Origin: CAVROP01 sp050012175
GTDB taxonomy: Bacteria > Acidobacteriota > Terriglobia > UBA7540
NCBI GenBank assembly: GCA_050012175.1
Contig: JBEKHR010000010.1
Span: forward strand, 62,001 to 126,000
Length of the DNA: 64,000 nt
Reading direction: 5' to 3'
Shown: positions 52,481 through 60,489 of the stretch, piece after piece
Position numbering within the stretch: position 1 is the stretch's first letter
Layout of the letters: the number at the start of each line of letters is the position of its first letter
Program-made: the position numbers and the translations under genes
The notes under the pieces: model-generated
What the model saw: the letters and a program-made list of their open reading frames with translations, nothing else
The model's database searches: none
What the model was told of the DNA's origin: nothing

Positions 52481-52759
52481 ATGCAGTTTCAGCGCGAGTA
52501 CGTCGCCTACATGGCCAAGCAGGTTCTGAAGCGTCTTAGCGACGACGGGCTTATCACTTATGAACAGCCGGAATACGTCACCGAGGTTATAAACCAGGTG
52601 ATGTTTGAAGAGTTGAGCCTTGAGGACCGCATTAACGACGAAGTGCGAAAAATCCTGGAAGAACACGGAAACCAGATGAAAGAGCTGGGGGCCGGCTACG
52701 AAGACGCCTTTAAGGCCATCAAGAAGGAGTTGGTGCGCCAGCGCAAGGTTGTTCTCTGA
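52481..52759 (+). CDS. DUF507 family protein (first copy)
   Basis: A 92-residue, highly charged helical protein (MQFQREYVAYMAKQVLKRL, LSLEDRINDEVRKILEEHG). It matches the DUF507 pattern of short paired proteins known mainly from acidobacteria and deltaproteobacteria; no function is established. It lies 19 bp before a second, distantly similar copy. The promoter must lie in the 109-bp gap to tRNA-Val. Confidence 0.8.
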   Translation: MQFQREYVAYMAKQVLKRLSDDGLITYEQPEYVTEVINQVMFEELSLEDRINDEVRKILEEHGNQMKELGAGYEDAFKAIKKELVRQRKVVL

Positions 52760-52778
52760 GGCTGCGGGTCTTTCGACT

Positions 52779-53069
52779 ATGAAGATGAGTCATGAAAAAA
52801 TCGTTCAGGTCTCGCACCAAGTCATAGCCGCCATCGAGGCTCTGGACGAAGTGGAAATATACGAGGAGCCCAACACGATCCGCCAGCAAGTCGTCAAGAT
52901 CCTCACGGATCTCATGCACGACGAAGAGAAGATCGACCAGATCGTCAAGGCCCGCATCGCCTCCCAAAAGCGAACCATTCCGGAGGGCGGCGGCGAATGG
53001 GAGATCCTGTACAGAAAATACTATTCTGAAGAACTGCGGAAGCTGGGGATCGCTCCCCCACCAACCTAA
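52779..53069 (+). CDS. DUF507 family protein (second copy)
   Basis: A 96-residue charged helical protein starting at ATG 52779 (MKMSHEKIVQVSHQV); a longer frame begins within the gap but has no ribosome site. The core LDEVEIYEEPNTIRQQVVKI and LMHDEEKIDQIVKARIASQ parallels the first copy, and the two may form a heterodimer. The function is unknown. Confidence 0.8.
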   Translation: MKMSHEKIVQVSHQVIAAIEALDEVEIYEEPNTIRQQVVKILTDLMHDEEKIDQIVKARIASQKRTIPEGGGEWEILYRKYYSEELRKLGIAPPPT

Positions 53070-53116
53070 CCTCATGTCTGATTCCCCAGACATTTACGTT
53101 TAACCCAAATTAAGCC

Positions 53117-54127
53117 TTAATCCCGGCGCTTGAGTACGGGAGGTTGGTCGTCGCCTCCGCTAGTATTCGTACCCTGCGGCGGCTGTTGGGTTTGAGTGGT
53201 TGTCTGGTCAGTTGGCGCGCGCTTGCGTAGAGTGGGTCCGCCGGTGTCGCCGGGCTTCAGTTTCTTCCGGTTGCTGATCACCTGTTGGAGCCGGGCCTTT
53301 ACATCGTCAAATTCCGAGGTTGACACGAGGTACTGATCGCGCTTGGGCAGAATCTGTTTGATTTCTTCTTCGCTCTTGATTATGCGGTCCCCGGTGGGTG
53401 GGTGGTCCATGAAAACGCTGGGCATACTTCCGGGGACCCGTCGTTCCTCTTCCATGACCTTGCCGAAGAATGCGACGTAGGAGTTGGGGTCGTACCCCGC
53501 CTTGTACATGTATTGAATCCCCAGGTAATCCGCCTCCGCCTCGGCGCCCCGGCTAAACTTGTAGAAAGCCATCGGCACGCCGAAGTTCATCGCCTCTGCA
53601 ACGCCCATGTACACAGGATAGGACATGGGAATGAAGATGAGCGGGATCATGGCAAACTGCGCCACGGTCATCTTGGTCATTTGGCTTGCCCAGTGGCGCG
53701 CGGCCACGTGCGCGATTTCATGAGCCATCACTCCCGCCACTTGATCTTCCTCTTCCGCAGCCAGAATCAGGCCGGTATAGACGTAGAGAAAGCCGCCGGG
53801 CAAGGCGAAGGCGTTCAACTCCGGTGAGTCGATCACTTTCACCGTGAGGGGAATCTTCAGGTCGGAGTTCCGAGCCACGTTCTGCGCCACTCTGTTGACG
53901 TACTCATTGACCACAGGATCGGTGAGCAACTTTGCGGAACGATCGATTTCAGTGGAGTACTGCTTTCCCATCGCAATTTCTTTTTCCTCTGAAATTATGC
54001 TTTTGTGCGCTACTTTCCGGTTCCCGATCTCGTCGACGTCCTTCTTGTCGTCTCCACCACGCACAGGGAGGGCGGCAAGGCAGAATATTGCGAGAAGCGC
54101 TATGACTTGCATTCGCGATCTGCTCAT
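53117..54127 (-). CDS. M48 family zinc metalloprotease (periplasmic)
   Basis: The 336-residue protein starts at ATG 54127, chosen for AGGAG seven bases upstream. It has a signal peptide (MQVIALLAIFCLAALPVRGG), then the M48 domain with HEIAH (in GVMAHEIAHVAARHW) and the third ligand Glu in AEAEADYLGIQYMYKAG. This resembles BepA/LoiP-type proteases that act in outer-membrane quality control. The C-terminal 60 residues are Thr/Gln/Pro-rich. No TPR domain follows, unlike BepA. Confidence 0.9.
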   Translation of the reverse strand: MSRSRMQVIALLAIFCLAALPVRGGDDKKDVDEIGNRKVAHKSIISEEKEIAMGKQYSTEIDRSAKLLTDPVVNEYVNRVAQNVARNSDLKIPLTVKVIDSPELNAFALPGGFLYVYTGLILAAEEEDQVAGVMAHEIAHVAARHWASQMTKMTVAQFAMIPLIFIPMSYPVYMGVAEAMNFGVPMAFYKFSRGAEAEADYLGIQYMYKAGYDPNSYVAFFGKVMEEERRVPGSMPSVFMDHPPTGDRIIKSEEEIKQILPKRDQYLVSTSEFDDVKARLQQVISNRKKLKPGDTGGPTLRKRAPTDQTTTQTQQPPQGTNTSGGDDQPPVLKRRD

Positions 54128-54558
54128 AGGTTTACTCCTGGTGGCCAAGCCTTCTTCATTATATCACTTTAACAGGTCATTGATAGTCTGATGGCGATGA
54201 TCCCCATCCTCTCCTTCTTCTTCGCCACCCAGCGATTGGATTGCAAGTTGGCGCCAAGAGTTGTATCCGCCCGGAGAGATTTGGCAGTTTTCCGGCAAGC
54301 TTTTGCCTTGTTGCATGCACCTGAGTTATGCGTTACTGGTTGGGTGGCCGACGGAACCTGTGAACCCCTTGTCCGATGAGGCTATGGGAGGGGCGTCAGG
54401 TTCTCCGGTAGTCATACAGCGCGGGCCTTGCCCGCAGGCAAACGCTAGGTTTTCTTCGCCCCGCCGTGGCGGGCTGATTGGCGATTGCCAATTGAAAAAC
54501 TGGACTTAAACCAATACTTTATCTATTCATCAAAACTGCATAGTAGAATCGATGTTGA
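54128..54558. other. gene-free stretch upstream of the M48 protease gene
   Basis: Nothing recognisable apart from the ribosome site near 54140. Small open frames here lack coding character. Confidence 0.5.
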
Positions 54559-56442
54559 TTACGACGTTCCTCCTGACCATATCGGGTCTTTGATGCCCTG
54601 AAGCGTACGGTGATCTGCCGGCTCAAGGTCGAGCACGATAACTTGGTTGATTCCCTTTCTTAGCCACAGCGAGGGCGCGAACAGGCATTGTTGCGGCCCA
54701 ATCTTCCAGTACCGGCCAAGGTTGTACCCATTCAGCCAAACGTATCCCTTCCCCCACCCTCGCATGTCCAGGAAAGTGTCGCCCAGGGACGACAATTCAA
54801 ACTGGCCCCGCAGGAAAGCGGGTCCCTTTACGTTCGACCTCGAGAACTGCAACGCGGAAAGGTCCGTCATTGGCAGAGGATAATTCTCCCATCCACTCAA
54901 CTCCGACCCGGCAAGCGTAACCTGTCCAACGATTCCCTTCCGGTCATCCACAAGACGTGGACCGAAATTGACGCGGCCCATGTTCTCTACGAGAATATCC
55001 AGCGGCTCGCCACCTTCGAGGTCCACCTCCAGTGATTCCTGCTTAAGACGGCGATCCAGCACGCCCAGCCGCCTTGCCCCCTGAAGGACGACTGCGTAGT
55101 CCCTGACCCCTTTAATCTCAAGCCGTGCTTTAACTCGCTTCGCAAGTCGCTTCCGGTAAAGAACGAATCCGTATGGCTGCCCCAGGTCCTCCATGGTTTT
55201 CGGCTGTTCAGAAAGAACCGGCTTGCCCAGAGGGCCAGGCAGCGCCGCTGCCTCCCTCAACTCAAAGGGCGGGATCTCAATCATCGGCAATGGGGCCGGC
55301 AGTTCAGGCAATGGCGCGCCGGTGGGCAGGTATTTCTTGATCACCTCGCGCATCAGGAAGAACTTCCTGGTGGGCCGCCCTGCCTCGTCCAGCGGCGCAT
55401 CGTAGTCGTAACTGGAGATGTCCGGTTGATAGGTTCCATCAAAGTTCGCGCCGCTCATGAAACCCCAGGATGTGCCGCCGTGAACCATGTAGAGACTGGC
55501 CGAAATGCCGCGAGACAACATCCAGTCCAACCCCCGCGCAGCTCCTTCCGGGGAGGTGGTATGATGCTCTTCTCCCCAGTGGTCGAACCAGCCATCCCAA
55601 TACTCGGTGCACATGCGCGGGACGCCTTGTCTGAACCCGGCAAACTTGGCGAACTCCGCTGCGGGATCTCCCTGCCCAAAGTTGACCCCGGCAGGCAGGT
55701 CCGGCAGCGTTCCCCCTTCCAGGTTTTCCGGCCCGTCGGCGGTGTAGAGAGTCACCTCGAAGCCGGCGTCGCGGATAATCCTCCGAATGGCGTTCATATA
55801 ATCATGATCGTTGCCGAAAGAGCCGTACTCATTTTCCACTTGCACCATGATGATCGGGCCGCCGCGGGTGATTTGCAGGGGCGCCAGTTGTTCCCCCACC
55901 TGCTGCAAGTACTTTTCCGCCGCCTTGAGGAAACGCGGGTCGGTCGTCCGCACTTTGAGGTCGGGGGTTGACAAAAGCCAGGAGGGAAGACCGCCAAAAT
56001 CCCATTCCGTGCAAATGTACGGACCGGGCCGCAGCATCACCCATAACCCCTCTTCCTGCGCCATGCGCAAGTACGCGGCCACATCGAGGTTGCCGGTAAA
56101 GTCGAATTTGCCCAACTCGGGCTCGTGCAAGTTCCAGAAGACGTAGGTGCAGAGCGTGTTCAAGCCCAGCGCGCGCATCTTGCGCATGCGGTCACGCCAG
56201 TAGGGCCGTGGCACGCGCGGATAGTGCATTTCCCCTGAAATGAGCAGGAGAGGTTCACCGTCCAGGAGGAAGTGCTCGCCCTTGTAACCGAAAGTGCGGG
56301 CAGCAGTCTGAGCGGTCCCTCCGGGAAGAGGCGTCGCACCTCCCCTGCCCGCGTTTGCGCTTGTGATCCGACTGGGGAGATTCCACAACCCCAGGACTGC
56401 GGTGGAAGCTCCGATGAACTTCCGTCTGTTCATCTTATTCAT
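54559..56442 (-). CDS. Tat-exported beta-galactosidase, glycoside hydrolase family 35
   Basis: A 627-residue enzyme that should release terminal beta-galactose from plant or exopolysaccharide chains outside the cytoplasm. The N-terminus is a twin-arginine signal (MNKMNRRKFIGASTAVLGLW). The GH35 TIM barrel starts at FLLDGEPLLLISGEMHYPRV, with the acid/base Glu in VQVENEYGSFG and the nucleophile Glu in CTEYWDGWFDHWG. A C-terminal beta-sandwich with LNGYNLGRYWKIGPQQ follows. The Tat translocase that would export it is encoded at 2288-3317. The enzyme appears isolated, with no transporter or regulator gene beside it. Confidence 0.92.
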   Translation of the reverse strand: MNKMNRRKFIGASTAVLGLWNLPSRITSANAGRGGATPLPGGTAQTAARTFGYKGEHFLLDGEPLLLISGEMHYPRVPRPYWRDRMRKMRALGLNTLCTYVFWNLHEPELGKFDFTGNLDVAAYLRMAQEEGLWVMLRPGPYICTEWDFGGLPSWLLSTPDLKVRTTDPRFLKAAEKYLQQVGEQLAPLQITRGGPIIMVQVENEYGSFGNDHDYMNAIRRIIRDAGFEVTLYTADGPENLEGGTLPDLPAGVNFGQGDPAAEFAKFAGFRQGVPRMCTEYWDGWFDHWGEEHHTTSPEGAARGLDWMLSRGISASLYMVHGGTSWGFMSGANFDGTYQPDISSYDYDAPLDEAGRPTRKFFLMREVIKKYLPTGAPLPELPAPLPMIEIPPFELREAAALPGPLGKPVLSEQPKTMEDLGQPYGFVLYRKRLAKRVKARLEIKGVRDYAVVLQGARRLGVLDRRLKQESLEVDLEGGEPLDILVENMGRVNFGPRLVDDRKGIVGQVTLAGSELSGWENYPLPMTDLSALQFSRSNVKGPAFLRGQFELSSLGDTFLDMRGWGKGYVWLNGYNLGRYWKIGPQQCLFAPSLWLRKGINQVIVLDLEPADHRTLQGIKDPIWSGGTS

Positions 56443-56467
56443 GTCATACCTCGCTTTCCAGCAAAGG

Positions 56468-56827
56468 ACAGGTTTCAGGTGCCGGGTGTCAGGGTACGCG
56501 GCAGAGTATTTCGCTAACTACCCGATGTCGACGCGCCGACATTCTGAAGAACAGGTTTCAGGTGTCAGGTTTCAGGTGTCAAGTGCCAGGGCACGCGGCG
56601 CTGGGTACTGGTGTCATTTGTGAGACGTGAGCGTTCCAAAGAGGAAACTAATACTCTAGTTTCACAAGGTCAGAGTTCAGAGCTTAAAGTAATACTTTAG
56701 TTTTCCGGGTACCCTGACACCTGGAACCTGACACCTGAAACCTGCTCTTCTGCTCGTCACTACCCACTGTAGTGGCAGTGCCATGCACCCTGACACCTGC
56801 TCTTCTGCTCGTCACTCCTCACCGCCC
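56468..56827. repeat. cluster of heptamer arrays facing each other
   Basis: Forward arrays (ACAGGTT, TCAGGTG and variants) at 56468-56495 and 56551-56592; inverted arrays (CCTGACA, CCTGGAA, CCTGACA, CCTGAAA) at 56713-56740 and a short copy at 56789. The stretch CTGCTCTTCTGCTCGTCACT occurs twice near 56742 and 56797. They fill the gap between the GH35 gene and ppdK; no gene is present. Confidence 0.75.
56525..56542. repeat. GTCGACGCGTCGAC-core palindrome, copy 1
   Basis: ATGTCGACGCGCCGACAT, one base off a perfect palindrome. Two more copies are at 60273-60290 and 60516-60533. Confidence 0.7.
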
Positions 56828-59533
56828 TTACGCGGTTGTGTACGTGGCAGCCGCCTGCTTCTTCACTGCCGCTTGGGCTGCCGCCAGACGCGCAATGGGT
56901 ACCCGGTAAGGCGAACAGCTAACGTAATTCAGCCCCGCCTCGGCACAAATCTCAATCGAAGCCGGGTCGCCACCGTGCTCGCCGCAAATACCGACCTTCA
57001 GGTTATCGCGCGTTCCCCGCCCTTCTACGGTCGCGAGCTTCAGCAGCCTGCCCACGCGCTTCGGGTCGAGCACCGCAAACGGATCCGCGGGCCAGATCTT
57101 CTGCTTGACGTAAGCATTGATAATCTTGCCGCAGTCATCACGAGAGAGCCCGAAAGTCGTCTGGGTGAGGTCGTTGGTCCCGAAGCTGAAGAACTCCGCC
57201 TGCTGGGCAATCTCGCCGGCGGAGAGCGCTGCGGCGGGCAGCTCGATCATGGTTCCGACGAGGTATTCCACCTTGACGCCCTTCTTGGCGAATACTTCGC
57301 CCGCCACGCGGTCCACGATTTCCTTCTGGAGCTCGAGTTCCCTAACATCTCCAACCAGAGGAATCATCACTTCGGGTTTTGCCTCGATTCCCTTCTTCTT
57401 GCAATCGCAGGCGGCTTCGAAGATGGCCCGCGCCTGCATTTCACTAATCTCAGGGTACATGATTCCCAGCCTGCAGCCGCGCAAACCGAGCATGGGATTG
57501 AATTCATGTAATCCTTCAACTACTTCCAGCAACTTCCTGAGCTGGCTAAGCTTGCCACCCCTTTTACCCTTCGCCTCCAAGGTCGCAATCTCCACCATCA
57601 GTTCTTCGCGCTTGGGAAGGAATTCGTGCAGGGGAGGATCGAGGGTACGGATGGTGACGGGCAGACCCGCCATGGCCTGGAACAACCCGTGGAAGTCCTT
57701 GCGCTGCATGGGAAGCAGCTTGGCCAATGCGGCGCGGCGCTCTTTTGCATAAGCGGCAGCTTCCTTGGGATCCTGGGTCTCCTTGCACGCCATAATCATC
57801 CGCTGCACATGAGGCAGCCGCTCCTTGGCGAAGAACATATGCTCCGTACGGCAGAGCCCTATGCCCTCGGCGCCAAAGCGGACTGCGGCCAGAGCGTCAC
57901 GTGGGATGTCAGCGTTGGCGCGCACGCCGAGTTGCCGCTCCTCGTCGGCCCACTTCATGAACTCGGCAAAAACCCCACTGCGCGGATCGGGTTCGACCAG
58001 ATCGCACTTGCCCTCAATGACCCGCCCCGTCGATCCGTCCAGGGAAATCCAGTCACCTTCCTTGAGTACGGTGGTTCCGATCTTGAGCAGCTTGTTCTTT
58101 TCGTCCACTTCCGCTCCGCCGCAACCTGCAACGCAGGGCTTGCCCATGCCGCGCGTTACCACGGCGGCGTGAGACGTCATCCCGCCACGAGAAGTGAGAA
58201 TACCAACCGCCACTTCCATGCCGTGGATGTCGTCCGGGACAGTCTCGCCGCGCACCAGGATGACCGGCTGGGTCTTCCCTTTCACCACCGCATCGTCTGC
58301 GGTGAACACCACGTGCCCAACTGCCGCGCCCGGGGATGCCGGCAACCCCGTAACCAGGACATTCAACGGCTTTGATTCGTCGAGGACGGGGTGAAGCAAC
58401 TGATTGAGTTGCTCGGGCTCCACACGCAGCAGCGCCTCTTTCGAGGTCAGCAGGCCTTCGTGCTCCATCTCCACCGCAATTCTCACCGCTGCGGGACCCG
58501 TGCGCTTTCCGTTGCGGGTCTGAAGCATGTAAAGTTTTCCGTCCTGGATAGTGAACTCGAAGTCTTGAACATCTTTGTAGTGCTGCTCGAGCCGGGTAGT
58601 GAATTCGCGGAGTTGGTTGTAAACCTTCGGCATGATCTTCTCGAGTTCCTTGATGGGCACAGGAGTCCGCACCCCTGCCACGACATCTTCACCCTGGGCG
58701 TTCATCAAGAACTCGCCATAGAACTCCTTGGCTCCCGTGGCTGGGTCACGAGTGAACCCCACGCCGGTTCCCGAGGTGTCGCCCAGGTTGCCGAAAACCA
58801 TGGTCTGGACGTTCACGGCAGTCCCCAGGTCGTCAGAAATCTTGTTCAGGCGACGGTAGGTCTGGGCGCGCGGGTTGTACCAGGAGCGGAACACAGCCTC
58901 GATGGCCATGTTGAGCTGCACTTGGGGGTCCTGCGGGAAGTCCTTGCCAGCTTCCTTGCGAACCACCTGCTTGTATTCCGCAATCACCTGCTTCAGGTCT
59001 TCAGCGGTAAGCTGGGTGTCGAGCTTCACTTTCTTCTTCTTCTTTTGGCCGTCGAAGACGTGCTCGAACTTTTGCTTGGGGATTTCCATTACCACGTTGC
59101 CAAACATCTGGATGAATCGCCGGTAGCTGTCGTAGGCAAAACGAGGGTTGTGGGTCTTGCGGGCGAACACCTCCACAACCTTATCGTTCATGCCAAGGTT
59201 CAGGACGGTGTCCATCATCCCGGGCATGGAAAACTTGGCGCCCGAGCGCACCGAAACCAGCAGGGGGTTCTCTTTGTCGCCCAGCTTCTGGCCCAGCAAG
59301 CTCTCGAGTCTCGCCAGGGCTTCGTCTTTCTGCTGCAGGATGAAATCGGGCGTCTTGTTTTGGTTTTGGAAGTTCAGGCGACAGGCAGAGGTGGCAATAG
59401 TGAATCCCGGAGGCACGGGCAAACCCGCGTTAGTCATTTCCGCCAGGCCGGCGCCTTTGCCTCCCAGGGCATCTTTCATAGCCCCATTGCCATCCGCTTT
59501 GCCGCCTCCAAAGAAATAAACGTACTTCTCCAT
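56828..59533 (-). CDS. ppdK: pyruvate, phosphate dikinase
   Basis: Interconverts pyruvate, ATP and phosphate with PEP, AMP and pyrophosphate; a cytosolic entry point to gluconeogenesis or a glycolytic step. The 901-residue protein starts at ATG 59533 (MEKYVYFFGGGKADG) with AGGGAG upstream, at full family length. It has the nucleotide-binding ATP-grasp domain (GGKGAGLAEMTNAGLPVPPGF), the phospho-His motif GGMTSHAAVVTRGMGKP, and a PEP-binding TIM barrel ending GICGEHGGDPASI. It is a lone gene here. Confidence 0.96.
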   Translation of the reverse strand: MEKYVYFFGGGKADGNGAMKDALGGKGAGLAEMTNAGLPVPPGFTIATSACRLNFQNQNKTPDFILQQKDEALARLESLLGQKLGDKENPLLVSVRSGAKFSMPGMMDTVLNLGMNDKVVEVFARKTHNPRFAYDSYRRFIQMFGNVVMEIPKQKFEHVFDGQKKKKKVKLDTQLTAEDLKQVIAEYKQVVRKEAGKDFPQDPQVQLNMAIEAVFRSWYNPRAQTYRRLNKISDDLGTAVNVQTMVFGNLGDTSGTGVGFTRDPATGAKEFYGEFLMNAQGEDVVAGVRTPVPIKELEKIMPKVYNQLREFTTRLEQHYKDVQDFEFTIQDGKLYMLQTRNGKRTGPAAVRIAVEMEHEGLLTSKEALLRVEPEQLNQLLHPVLDESKPLNVLVTGLPASPGAAVGHVVFTADDAVVKGKTQPVILVRGETVPDDIHGMEVAVGILTSRGGMTSHAAVVTRGMGKPCVAGCGGAEVDEKNKLLKIGTTVLKEGDWISLDGSTGRVIEGKCDLVEPDPRSGVFAEFMKWADEERQLGVRANADIPRDALAAVRFGAEGIGLCRTEHMFFAKERLPHVQRMIMACKETQDPKEAAAYAKERRAALAKLLPMQRKDFHGLFQAMAGLPVTIRTLDPPLHEFLPKREELMVEIATLEAKGKRGGKLSQLRKLLEVVEGLHEFNPMLGLRGCRLGIMYPEISEMQARAIFEAACDCKKKGIEAKPEVMIPLVGDVRELELQKEIVDRVAGEVFAKKGVKVEYLVGTMIELPAAALSAGEIAQQAEFFSFGTNDLTQTTFGLSRDDCGKIINAYVKQKIWPADPFAVLDPKRVGRLLKLATVEGRGTRDNLKVGICGEHGGDPASIEICAEAGLNYVSCSPYRVPIARLAAAQAAVKKQAAATYTTA

Positions 59534-59762
59534 GATTGCTCCCTTCGAGTTCAGTTGAAAGTTCAAGGATGAAAGTTCAAAATTCTTTTGCTGTCCGTGG
59601 TCCGTCCGCCGCGGCCAGTCAGCAGGTACCGATTCGCGCTGGAAGATTCAGTGCCGCTCCTCGACCGCATCCTGCTGTCTGTGACTGGCACGCAAAGAAC
59701 CGAAGATTCTGCCGCAACTGCGGCGTTTTTGCAATGGACAAAAAGCATCGGAGGAGGTTCAA

Positions 59763-59981
59763 CTACCGGAAGCTATCAACATCGAGGCCACTTCCTTCGA
59801 TGGTGCTCTTGAGGGTTCCCCTCGGGATCAGTTTGTTGCCGTGCACGGCGACGATCACTTGGCGGCCATTGCCATGACGTCATTTCTGATGACTGCCCTT
59901 TTGACCGGTTAGGACGAATCCATTTCGCTTCAATACGCGCGTAACATCCCTCGCACTCAGGGCGGGAAAGCGAGGGCTCAC
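59763..59981 (-). pseudogene. hicA: hicA-like toxin gene with an in-frame stop
   Basis: From GTG 59981, which overlaps the hicB stop by 3 bp, the minus strand encodes a 72-codon HicA: SARDVTRVLKRNGFVLTGQK, GSHQK, stop TGA at 59880-59882, then RHGNGRQVIVAVHGNKL and IPRGTLKSTIEGSGL. HicA toxins normally have Trp where the TGA stands (GSHxxW/xRH), so one base change from TGG to TGA explains it. The catalytic His lies before the stop but the protein would lack its second half. Sequencing error is the main alternative. Confidence 0.8.
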
Positions 59982-60181
59982 GGGAGCGACACTTCTAGCA
60001 GTTTCGCGCCCGCGGCAGGTTTGATTTCGGAAGGCTCAAACCACAGTTCCAGGGCTTCCTTGGCGTTGCGCACTGCTTCTTCCTCCGTATCGCCCGCGGA
60101 AGCACAACCTGGCAGTTCGGGAAACACTGCCGACCAGCGCTTAGTCCCGGGGTCGAATTCGACAAGCAATCGCAGCTTCAT
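59978..60181 (-). CDS. hicB: HicB-family antitoxin
   Basis: A 67-residue protein (MKLRLLVEFDPGTKRWSAVF, PELPGCASAGDTEEEAVRNA) with the partial RNase-H-like HicB fold (PGCxSxGDTxEEAxxNAxEA). It would neutralise HicA. The usual C-terminal DNA-binding domain is absent, as in short HicBs. Its partner gene downstream is broken, so it may be an orphan. No other copy of hicA is seen in the window. Confidence 0.85.
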   Translation of the reverse strand: MKLRLLVEFDPGTKRWSAVFPELPGCASAGDTEEEAVRNAKEALELWFEPSEIKPAAGAKLLEVSLP

Positions 60182-60272
60182 AGCTTATCCTTACATCCCA
60201 CTAAACACCTTGTCACAAATCGCCTCCTGCGTACAAGCGAATCGTTCACGGGCTGCCGGAGCGTTTTTTCCC

Positions 60273-60290
60273 ATGTCGACGCGTCGACAT
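60273..60290. repeat. GTCGACGCGTCGAC-core palindrome, copy 2
   Basis: ATGTCGACGCGTCGACAT, a perfect 18-bp palindrome, 92 bp upstream of hicB. Confidence 0.8.
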
Positions 60291-60307
60291 TTGCGGGCGC
60301 AGCCCGC

Positions 60308-60479
60308 TTTGGAGTGCGGCAGCTTGCTGCCGCTTTGCCGCCAGCCAGCTTGCTGGCTGCAAATTGCGTTCTCGCTTGAAAGTCCCGCGAGCTTGCTGGC
60401 TGCAAATTGTGTTTTCGCTTGAAACTCCCGCGAGCAAGCTCGCGGGCAGGAAAGCGGCAGCAAGCTGCCGCACTCCAAA
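60308..60479. repeat. 172-bp MITE-like element
   Basis: 29-bp perfect inverted ends (60308-60336 and 60451-60479), beginning TTTGGAGTGCGGCAGC. Inside, a 43-bp unit starting AGCTTGCTGGCTGC is tandemly repeated (60347-60389 and 60390-60432, three mismatches). No transposase and no clear target duplication. It fills the gap between hicB and glyS. Confidence 0.78.
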
Positions 60480-60489
60480 ACACCTCGCA

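Noticed and set aside
58391..59572. A 393-codon open frame on the plus strand opposite ppdK
   Set aside because: It mirrors a clearly coding, highly conserved gene in high-GC DNA; no family resemblance and no ribosome site.
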